Positions 53,701 to 60,824 of a stretch of DNA of 64,000 nt are shown here, piece after piece. A program made the translations under genes and the position numbers. Below the pieces are notes generated by a model that made no database searches, was not told the origin of the DNA, and worked only from the letters and a program-made list of their open reading frames with translations. Source of the DNA: Phytopythium helicoides (lineage: Eukaryota > Oomycota > Peronosporomycetes > Pythiales > Pythiaceae); contig JANFNE010000029.1 in NCBI GenBank assembly GCA_024867545.1, positions 124,001-188,000 on the forward strand, read 5' to 3'. How positions within the stretch are numbered: the first letter of the stretch is position 1; each line of letters begins with the position of its first letter.

Positions 53701-54109
53701 GGAGATTGAGTCGTCGCTGGCAGAAGGCATCGTTGAGATGGAGAACAAGTGTCACCAGCTGCTCGGTAGTGCTAGCTCGCATGATCAGAAGGTGCTATGC
53801 AGAATTTACGAGCTGCTGTGGACCCGACTGGCGCAATTGACTACTGCTAGAGAGAAAGGTGCAGCATGTGTTGACGACACCAAGAGTCTGAGTCCGCTCA
53901 TGACACGATCTCGAGAGTGTATGAGGATGCTCGAGAAGCAGAACGGCGCGTGTACGCTGGTCGCATTCACAGAGACGGCTCTAAGAGGGTATACGTTACA
54001 CCGAGATCTCGACAAGGTGATCGCAGCGAAGCGATGGCAGGTGGAAGAGGACACTCATCAGTGGAGAGATCGATGCTGGGAGCTACTGACTGCGCGAGTT
54101 GTAGTGTAG
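47789..54109 (+). CDS. 34-ankyrin protein with pseudokinase and TKL kinase
   Basis: A single uninterrupted exon of about 2106 residues from the ATG at 47789 (MESDAERLANLGF); an upstream ATG at 47732 adds 19 residues. Residues about 8-1145 form 34 ankyrin repeats, mostly exactly 33 residues, of the form GxTPLMxAAxxGxLEVVKYLVDxGADVNAVxxD. Repeat 9 lacks four residues and repeat 22 has a 15-residue insert. Kinase domain 1 (about 1161-1432) keeps the lysine (VVVK) and DFG but has HGN in place of HRD and no glycine loop, so it is probably a pseudokinase. Kinase domain 2 (about 1648-1954) has GEGGFGDVY, VVVKEV, HGDLKCNN, DFG and APE, so it should be active, TKL class. A helical tail follows. A signalling scaffold is likely; ligands are unknown. 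Confidence 0.9.
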   Translation: MESDAERLANLGFTAAAAGDLASIRALIEGGVEVDAVNDDGWTMLMFAADNGEFEMVKYLVDQGAEVNAISKNGWTPVMHAALNGSLDLVKYLEDQGADIKAVNKKGSTLLMHAASNGNTEVVIHLLDQGADANASNKSGWTPLAFASQDGNMDVVKKLVENGADVSATNNDGSTPIMIAAANGNLEVVKFLEARGADLSAVNKYGSTTLMLAAIDGELEVIKYLVDRGANMNATNKFGSTVLMLAAFNGELEVVKYLVDRGADMNAINKGGMTAMEDVDLDIVKFLIDRGADIDSTDKHKWTLLMKAAWSGKLEKVKQLVNLGANVKAVDKNGNTPFMLAASKGALEVVKYFAEQGLVDDDVNKDGSTPLIKAASSGNWEVVKCLVDRGADVNAVNKYGLTPLAHAADRGAWNMVEYLVDQGADVEAVCDNGSTPLILAAKSYEWETVKYLVDLGADVKAMDNNGWSALSHFVEKGELEVVKFLTERGASVEYVGKAGKTPLVYAVVQGNLEIVKCLVNLGADVNTADSDKKTPLMISASRGDLEVVKFLVESGANLDVVDEDGSTPLMIATWNDELEVLEYLVEQGSDIHTVDNDDSSLLMVAAIKGKLNVVKYLVELGTDVNDIDKKGMTPAAYAASKGKWDVLRYLVDQGAAIENDVKQGISALAHAANYGNIKMIQYLVDHGADVNVVDEFGMTPLLYAVGMGNRRSRTWVPGVEPSTKLEIAKFLLARGADVNAANNDGVVALAHAAFKGDLDIVKCLVDHGANVNVAVENENTSLMRAAIHGHVEVVKVLLDRGANLDAVNDEGSTALSKSAWNFKWDMVKYLVDADANVNTMNKHGMSPLAFVTEYGELEMVKYLVDRGADVNTVNEDCWTPLMCASQRGVLEIAVYLVNQGANVNAVGKDGKTSLIMASKHNHFEIVKYLVSRGADTNVVDNEGKTALIYAASNGNHEVVTYLMNFSADVNTADQDGMTPLLHAVNIGDTKTVVCLVDRGADCNAVDKGGVTPLILAAKAWNKVEEIEYLVSHGANLTSVENDGKTPLAFAVDIGNSEVVKYLIDQGADPNTVDNEGMTPLMRAVARGNFEIVKFLASRDADVSLRTTKGQTAAYQAVKHGFIEIRDFLLPYIQKTGPNDDMMFDNLSNVDPSTGSLNSFITSRSWTISPFDVALIRRDETKTIGGEYCAKWMEADVVVKLFAPDASASTFVDEVTTWHQLRHPNIIKLYGACNVGHSFFVLEHASNGSVVEFLAEWKRKGLRRTPWKFLYEAALGLAYLHERGIVHGNLRSSNILVGSDGVAKLADFGVAMTSSRAIGSATTNQSSFGSIRWQAPEQMDGGAPSFAADIYSFGLCVLEAVTGREPWEGESDWNITNHKKKWDLVTNPAFSYWDSGRLDVDTRRLIPHMCAKQPNERLAATAVALRLEKLAAKEAKLHKYSLPEASGAELDAAEYNSGVLTRLSASIRDTLASERTQSPTHELILQEIDAIHEQLLHARKPLHVLEAYHSLLVDLNAILQSGSLQNRVAALTATRATTTNLTVFRRRVNDLWMMIDESRVGEDQERWNSLRSKQLELFVSEVSETVTVLGELNDEATRSEFIALLKTEIDRHDFEYTDEQLAVMKKAYDDCCHGEWAKSVATIPVWFLPWRELVINRMKKIGEGGFGDVYLAKWLDSEVVVKEVKTLGPSSNNSDKSMTSTWLDSASQWSTSISGDTTIDSLASRKALRTMFEQEVNVWFALSHPHVVRLFGACHIGTPFFACEYAGGGSLDKYLRKHPDEMWSKLLEAALGVQYLQSRNIVHGDLKCNNIMVGADGKAKVTDFGLSSFEEADASNDLKMSGAWQWVAPECIEHGVKKRSFASDVYSLGMCIVEALRVVECVKRGTVDRDGAPPLPWGSFDNATVKHYVSRQKLPQRPQLCTDEQWQLIERMCSHDPADRISIVTVVDELEAIVLGRVGRDVEPAEPECELQEIESSLAEGIVEMENKCHQLLGSASSHDQKVLCRIYELLWTRLAQLTTAREKGAACVDDTKSLSPLMTRSRECMRMLEKQNGACTLVAFTETALRGYTLHRDLDKVIAAKRWQVEEDTHQWRDRCWELLTARVVV

Positions 54110-54306
54110 GATTGAAAGATGATCAATGGGTGAACCCATGAATCCACCAACTTCAAGTACGTAGCGGCAGGATGGCTACATTGGATAGCCGCATGACCAT
54201 CGCATCAAGGATCAATATTTCGGAAGTGTGTGCATCTCTCGTTGCATTAGTTATCATAGCGCAACGGAAGCATATAAAATGGCGGCTCCGATCAACAGAC
54301 TGGCGT

Positions 54307-55481
54307 TTACTGGTTCTTGCACTCGGGTGGCTGCTCCGTAGACGCGGCACCGCCCTCGCCGAGCGCGGGGAACTTCTTGCGGCCGCGGCGGGGCTTGGGG
54401 GCGTCGTCGTCGTCCGACTCGTCCGACTCGTCCTCATAGTCCTCGTCCTCCTCCGGGTCGTAGTCGGAGTCGTCGTCCTCGACGGCCTCGCCTGTGAACC
54501 ACAGCAGCGCCTGGGGGATGATGGTCTCATGGATCGTGAAGCCGATCTCGAAGTCGCCGCTCAGCTGGCGCATGATCATGTCGGCCTGCGTTTGGTAAGA
54601 AGCCGTTGTTAGTACGATGATCACATGGGAGACAGCCGCAATTGATAACGTACGTCCTCGTCGTCCTCCTCAGAGGGCATGTCGACCGGCGTGAAGAACT
54701 GGAAGAAGCTGTCGCAGGGCTCGGTGCGGTTGACGACGCGCGTCTCGCCGCGAGCGCCCTTGGCGCGCTGCTTGACCTTCTTGGTGATCTCGCAGAGGTT
54801 CTTGCCGTCCTTCCACTCGATGACAGTGCCTGCGACGTTGCGCAGCACGGCCTCGCCCGAGTCGGATGCGTCGCCGATGTCGTACTCCTTGGTGAGCACC
54901 TTGTTGGTGAAGTATGGGTTCTCGGCGAACTCGAACTCGAGCTTGAATCCATTGTCCTCCTCGTGGCTCGTGGAGCGCACGTCCGTGAGGAACTCAAAAG
55001 CGGGCAGGTCGCGCTCGTGGATGAGGTCGGCGAGCACCGAGTGGTTGGTCATGGCGCGCAGCCAGAATCCTGGCACGCCCTTGACAGCCGCGTCCTCCGG
55101 TGACGCGTCGGCGTCCTCTCCCTCTCCATTGATCACGGCGGGCACCTCCTTGGCGCCCGAGACGATCTCGGCGCGCTGCGCGTAGAATGGCTGGTACAGC
55201 TTCTCGTACTTGAGCTCGAGCGCCTTGCGCTCCTTCTCAAACTGCTCCTCGACCTCTGCCTGCGCCTCCTGCAGCTTGCGCAGCTCGGCCAGGCGCAGCT
55301 GCACCTTCTTGGGCAGCGAGGCCAGCAGGTCCTCCTCCTCCTCCTCTTCGTCGTCCGCGACCGCCAGCTGCGCCACGCCGGCCGCCGCCGCGTCAACCGG
55401 CTGGAAGCCGCGGCCGTCGCGGTTGTCCACCTCCACCACGAGCTCCGGGTCCGAGGGCGTCGCAGGCTGCTTGTCCGACAT
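54307..55481 (-). CDS. NAP1: Nucleosome assembly protein 1
   Basis: Two exons on the minus strand (55481-54654 and 54585-54307) join in phase across a 68 bp intron (GTACGT...CGCAG), giving 368 residues. The NAP fold is unmistakable: a long coiled helix (LEEQFEKERKALELKYEKLY-like), then GVPGFWLRAMTNHSVLAD, then FEFAENPYFTNKVLTKEY, DGKNLCEITKK, DSFFQFFTP, IIPQALLWFTGEAVEDDD, an acidic tail and a terminal PPECKNQ. It is a histone H2A/H2B chaperone acting in nucleosome assembly and nuclear shuttling. Start at 55481 (MSDKQPATPSDPE) is preferred over the open upstream extension. It converges with the ankyrin-kinase gene (197 bp) and diverges from a histone deacetylase. Confidence 0.92.
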
Positions 55482-56022
55482 GTTGGGCTGGTTGGCTGCT
55501 TGGCTGACTGCTTGGCTGCTGGCGGGAGACGCGCGCGCTACGGGGGCCGATCGGTTGTGGCCACCGGGCGATTGGTGGAGGCGGCGCACGGCCTTTCTCT
55601 TCAACTGGTCTGATCCTCGCGGGGAAATGCAGGAGGTGCGTGACCTTTTATAATTGGTATATTGGATTGATATAGTAGATCGATTTTGAAGGAAAATATA
55701 TTATTTGACCTGTATAAATACATCAGTTAAACGTGCAATGTGAGAGAAGGGAAGCGCTTGTTGGGAGGGCGGACGGTGAGAGGTAAAATCTGCAGGGTTC
55801 GCGGACGTCAGGTGCGTAATTACGCTTTCGTAAGAACGCGGAATATGGGCTCTCCGCCGATTGGCCGAAAAGGAGCAATAACGCGCGCGATTGGCTGAAA
55901 CCCGTGACTTGGAACTCGTAAGCAGGCGCCGGCCCCCGCCTGATCCTCGAGGCAAAGCGCAAAGCTCCCAGCGCGTCGCCAGCCTCGCTCCGCCTCGCTC
56001 TGCTTCCTCCCGCCGGCCGACG
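55482..56022. promoter_or_regulatory. Shared NAP1/HDAC divergent promoter
   Basis: 541 bp separate the two divergent start codons. Two ATTGG (CCAAT) boxes lie at 55860 and 55890, 130-165 bp before the HDAC start, in GATTGGC context. The NAP1 side is AT-rich (55650-55730). Joint control of the two chromatin genes is plausible. Confidence 0.5.
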
Positions 56023-57599
56023 ATGAGCGCGGCGAACGGCGCGCCCGCGGCCAAGCGCCGCGTCGCCTACTTCTACGACTGTGCGTGTGGCCGCGATGGG
56101 GTTACGCATGGGGTTACGCTGCAGCTAACGGAGCGACCGGTTGTGTGCCTGCCTGCCTGCCTGCAGCCGAGTTCGGCAACTACCACTACGGGCCCAACCA
56201 CCCGATGAAGGTGCGCGTCTTGTTAGGCATCTTGTTATGCGTGTGCGCGTGCAGCTGACGCAATAAGCCGCCGCCTTCTTATCGCAGCCGCACCGCGTGC
56301 GCATGGCGCACAACCTGATCACCAACTACGGGCTCACCAAGCACATGGAAGTGTTCGTACGTGGCCTTTCTTCTTGTTTGCGGAAAGCGGAAACCCTCCT
56401 CCATCCTTCCTTATTCACGCAAACGCGGCTCGTCTTCTTGTTTCCGGCGACACTAGCGGCCGCGCCTGGTCGACTGGACGGAGCTCACGCGCTTCCACTC
56501 GGACGACTACATCCACTTCCTGCGCCTCGTGACGCCCGACAACATGCACGAGTACCTGCGGCAGCTGCAGCGCTTCAACGTGGGCGAGGACTGCCCCGTC
56601 TTCGACGGCGTCTACGAGCTCTGCCAGATCTCGGCCTCGGGCTCCATCGGCGGCGCGGCAAAGCTCAACGCGGGCGAGGCGGACATTGTCATCAACTACG
56701 CCGGCGGGCTGCACCACGCCAAGCGCTCCGAGGCCTCGGGCTTCTGCTACGTCAACGACTGCGTGCTGGGCATTCTCGAGCTGCTCAAGGTGCACCAGCG
56801 CGTGCTATACATTGACATTGACATCCACCACGGCGACGGCGTAGAGGAGGCCTTCTACACCACGGACCGCGTCATGACGTGCTCCTTCCACAAGTACGGA
56901 GAGTTCTTCCCGGGCACCGGAGACCTCAAGGACGTCGGCTACGGACAGGGAAAGAACTTTGCCGTCAACTTCCCGCTGCGCGACGGAATGGACGACGAGT
57001 CCTTCACCATGATCTTCCGCGGCGTCATCTCGGAGATCATGGCGCGCTTCGCGCCAGGCGCCGTGCTGCTCCAGTGCGGTACCGACTCCATCTCGGGCGA
57101 CCGCCTCGGATCCTTCAACCTCTCGGCCAAGGGCCATGCGGACTGCGTCGCATATGTCAAGAGCTTCAACCTCCCGACCGTGGTCGTCGGTGGAGGAGGC
57201 TACACGCTGCGCAACGTGCCGCGCGTCTGGTGCTACGAAACGTCCGTGCTCGTGGGTGTCGACATCCCCGACGCGATGCCGTACAACGACTACTTCGAGT
57301 ACTTTGGCCCCGAGTACCGCATCCACTTGCCCGTCAGCAATATGGAGAACCTCAACACGCCCGCGTACCTGCACGAAACGCAGCGCCAAATTGTCGAGCA
57401 GCTTCGCAACATCGAGCCTGTGCCCGGCGCGCCGTTCCAGCTCGCGCCACCTCCCATGGTTGATCCCGACCAGGAAGCAGCCGCTCGCGACCGCGAGCAG
57501 GACGACATCGAGATGGCCGACGTGTCTGGCGAGAAGCTGCAGCAGAGCGAACGCACGGCACGAGATGCACCCAGCCACGCCGCCGAGTTCTACGACTAG
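56023..57599 (+). CDS. Class I histone deacetylase (RPD3/HDAC1-type)
   Basis: Four exons (56023-56080, 56167-56210, 56288-56356, 56457-57599) splice in frame to 437 residues, normal for the class. The N-terminus reads [24 protein letters not shown] across two splices. Active-site parts are all present: [34 protein letters not shown] (two zinc ligands), [26 protein letters not shown] (third zinc ligand) and [14 protein letters not shown]. The usual alanine in QCGADS is threonine here. The acidic, Gln-rich tail is typical. It removes acetyl groups from histone lysines in nuclear co-repressor complexes. Confidence 0.93.
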
Positions 57600-59208
57600 G
57601 AGGGTAAGCGCAGCAAACAAGCGCAATGTAATCAAATTGAACGGGTGGATCGAGTCTCTCATTTGGAGTCACTGTGCAGACGCAGACGCCATTGCTCCGT
57701 AGAAGTCGGGGTGTTCGGGATGTAGTTCCGCACTAGGATTGCTGCCCACGCTACCACAGAGCATCGCACACAACATGGAGGTTAACTCTCTGGAGAGCAG
57801 ATGCAGCTAGAAAAGCATCAATTGGCATGCTGAGAAACGCTGTCGTTGGTAAACTGCGTGCGGTGGAAGGCAACTTATCGGACGTAGCTTGTAATTCAAA
57901 ATGTCTGTGGCCATGTTGTCATCAGTGTTCACAGCGATGTTCTGTTGGCTCTTCATCTTGACAAGATCAAGTACGTATCGGCTTCCTTGACACATCTCTT
58001 GATCACATTGGCTACACACAAACGGATTTGATTAGCAGTGCATGCCAGCAGAGTCGATTTGTGTAGTTGGGCCTTCGACTAGGGATGCAGCCTTCGCGCT
58101 GAGACTGCTCAGACTGGAAAATCCGTGAGAAGATACGGATCGAGAAAGCAAAGAGCTCGATCCTTCCCATGCATGGGGATTCGAGGGATAGATAGATCTC
58201 TGCATGAGAGCATTGCTGGGGTCGCGTTCGCGAAGACAACAGGATTGGTTGTGCGCTGGAACGGCGAGAGCGAGGGGATGGCATCGTTCAACGAGCTCAC
58301 GCAGCTGAGCTGAAGGCGATTGAAAACGACGATTGCTGGTCTCCATGATTGCACTATACTATGGGCTTGGATACCGCCGTAAACTGATCTAGAGCATAAG
58401 CAATGTCGGCGAGGATTCCGTCGTAAACGTACAGTACTGCAACAGCCAGAGAACAACATAATCCGAGGTCGCGATGACGAGTCTCGATCAAACCTGCGCG
58501 CTTTCACGCCACCTTTACCATCGCAATTGTACTTCCGTCAATGCTATGTCGGCACTTGACAACGACACGGCAATGACTGATACTTGTATGTACGTCTTGA
58601 AACCACATCTTCAAGCCACGACAGCTAACTCGGAGTTCATAGATACAGTGCCGTCAGCAGTGGATGGCCGCGAACTGTGCAACGCCCGCGAGCCCCGCGT
58701 GGCCCAGCAGACTTGGCGGATATCGACAGGTGCACGTGATCGATGGCCCGATTTGCTCGGCATACGATCCAGTGGCCGAAATTTCGCGCTCCCACCCCCA
58801 CTCTCTCACAAAACCCAGGCAGATTTCGTAGATGACTTGATGTTTGTATGTGTCGACTTCTCACGTTCTCATTTCTCGTTTGCAGCTGAGAATCCGCGCA
58901 CATACTCCGCTCCAGTCACGTGAGAATCCCTGAACATTCGGAGCCACTGCTCGTCCTTCATGATGACGCCCTGCGCCTGCAACGCAACAACCCGAAAAGT
59001 GGCTTGGTCTCCGCTCGTCCATGAGCCTCCGCTGCATTTTCCTGCCGGATGGGAGCAGACATGCGAAATTCCAGCTCCAGCTGTGGCTCGCGGTGCTCTC
59101 TTGCGCTCATTATACGGCGTGCAGCTCCGGCATCCACCTCGCCAAGCTGCGTGTGCCGTCACAACGATATTTCTCGCGACGAAAGGCAGGTCGAGCTGCG
59201 TGTCGGCC
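57600..59208. other. Intergenic, no supported gene
   Basis: 1.6 kb with scattered open frames of up to ~150 codons on both strands (for example 58474-58923), none with a recognised domain. The final part is the promoter of the receptor-like kinase. Confidence 0.45.
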
Positions 59209-60543
59209 ATGTGGCGACTCTCGTCCGTGTTGCTGCTGCTGGCGGCCACGGCGACGCCTGCGAGAGCGTTGAGCTCCGACGACTTGAGTGATTTAAGCAC
59301 TGGCGCGTGGGTCGGCATCGGAGTCGGCGTGCTGGTCGTGGTGGTGCTGCTCATCTCGTGCTGTTGCTGCTGCTGCTGCGGTCGGTGCCGCAAGTCCAAG
59401 CAGGAGCCTTCGGCCACGTACGCCCAGGGTCAGGGACCGCCGTACCAGCAACCCCCGCCGTCGCCCTACCATGTCATCGACGTGAACCAGAGCAACAAAC
59501 AGGCCCAGAACATGACTATGATGACGGCGACGGGCGAGACCACGCACTCCTACCCGACGGGTGGGTCGACCAACAACTCGGGCGGCATTTTGTCCACGAC
59601 GCGCTCGAATGGGCTGTGGGACGACCCGGCCATCGTCGCGGCTCGCATCCCGTTCGACCGCGTCGAGCTCGGCCAGCTGCTCAGCCACGGCGGCTTCGGA
59701 GAGGTCTACCGGGGCTCGTACCGCGGTCAAACGGTGGCCATCAAGACGCTGCTGCCGGCCACGCGCAAGGACATGGCACACATCGAGGCGTTCCTCGCCG
59801 AGATCAAGCTCATGGCGACGCTCGAGCACGAGAGCATCGTCAAGTTCGTGGGCGTTGCGTGGGAGTCGCTGAGCGAGTTGTACGCCCTCTCGGAGTTCAT
59901 GGACGGCGGAGACCTCCGCTCACTCCTCGTGTCGTACAAGGAGAGCGGTCGACCGCAGGGCTTCGACAGTGACAAGACGCGAATGGCCAAGCAGATCGCC
60001 CACGCGCTCACGTACCTGCACTCGCTCGACCCTATTGTGGTGCACCGCGACCTCAAGTCGCGTAACGTGCTGCTCACGCGCGACCTGGATGCCAAGCTGA
60101 CGGACTTTGGCACTGCTCGTGAGACGGTTCTGGACAAGACCATGACGGCGGGAGTCGGCACGAGTTTGTGGATGGCGCCGGAGGTCGTCATGGGCGAGCG
60201 CTACGGCGAGAAGGCCGACGTGTTTTCACTTGGCGTCTTGCTGGCCGAGATGGACACGCAAGAGCTGCCGTACGCACGGGCCATGTCTGGAGAAGACCCG
60301 GTGACTGGCACGGACATGAATGGATCGCGACGAGTGCTTCCGGAGGCAGCAGTACTACAGCTGGTTGTGCTCGGACGACTCAAGGTGGAGGTGTCGCAAT
60401 GGTCTCCACCGGCAGTCCGTGACCTCGTGGACGACTGCGTGGCTGTGGACCCGGACTCTCGCCCCACAGCAGCTGAGGCGCTGTATCGTTTGCACACGAT
60501 CGGCAAGGAGTTTGATGAGGCAAATGGGATGGTCCGGTTCTAA
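59209..60543 (+). CDS. Receptor-like TKL kinase with tiny ectodomain
   Basis: Encodes 444 residues from the ATG at 59209, which begins a signal peptide (MWRLSSVLLLLAATATPARA); the open frame upstream is not used. Only about 15 residues (LSSDDLSDLSTGA) lie outside the membrane before a helix (WVGIGVGVLVVVVLLI). Next comes a cluster of seven adjacent cysteines plus one more (CCCCCCCGRC), a likely palmitoylation site. A Gln/Pro-rich linker leads to a kinase domain at about 151-430: SHGGFGEVYRG, VAIK, HRDLKSRN, DFGTA, LWMAPEV and DVFSLGV. All catalytic residues are present. The tyrosine-kinase-like group is expanded in oomycetes. With almost no ectodomain it probably signals through a partner receptor. 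Confidence 0.85.
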   Translation: MWRLSSVLLLLAATATPARALSSDDLSDLSTGAWVGIGVGVLVVVVLLISCCCCCCCGRCRKSKQEPSATYAQGQGPPYQQPPPSPYHVIDVNQSNKQAQNMTMMTATGETTHSYPTGGSTNNSGGILSTTRSNGLWDDPAIVAARIPFDRVELGQLLSHGGFGEVYRGSYRGQTVAIKTLLPATRKDMAHIEAFLAEIKLMATLEHESIVKFVGVAWESLSELYALSEFMDGGDLRSLLVSYKESGRPQGFDSDKTRMAKQIAHALTYLHSLDPIVVHRDLKSRNVLLTRDLDAKLTDFGTARETVLDKTMTAGVGTSLWMAPEVVMGERYGEKADVFSLGVLLAEMDTQELPYARAMSGEDPVTGTDMNGSRRVLPEAAVLQLVVLGRLKVEVSQWSPPAVRDLVDDCVAVDPDSRPTAAEALYRLHTIGKEFDEANGMVRF

Positions 60544-60824
60544 GGTATATAGATGAAGATGTAGGTCTGCTTCCGGTGTAATGTTGACGATATAGTTCCT
60601 TTGATAAGTCAACATCGACAAGTATCAGTGTCTTCGTCATCCAGAGCTGACAAGCATTCGAACGAGAGACAAAGGAATGGCTGGCAGACCGAAGGGAAAT
60701 CAGATGATACGTCCTGAAATCTGGGCGATCAAGATCCTGTTGGCGTGGCTAGTGAACATCAAGTTGATGCATCTATTCCGGGTAGACAAGTTCCGCATGC
60801 TGGCTAAGGAATCGAGTCACTTTC

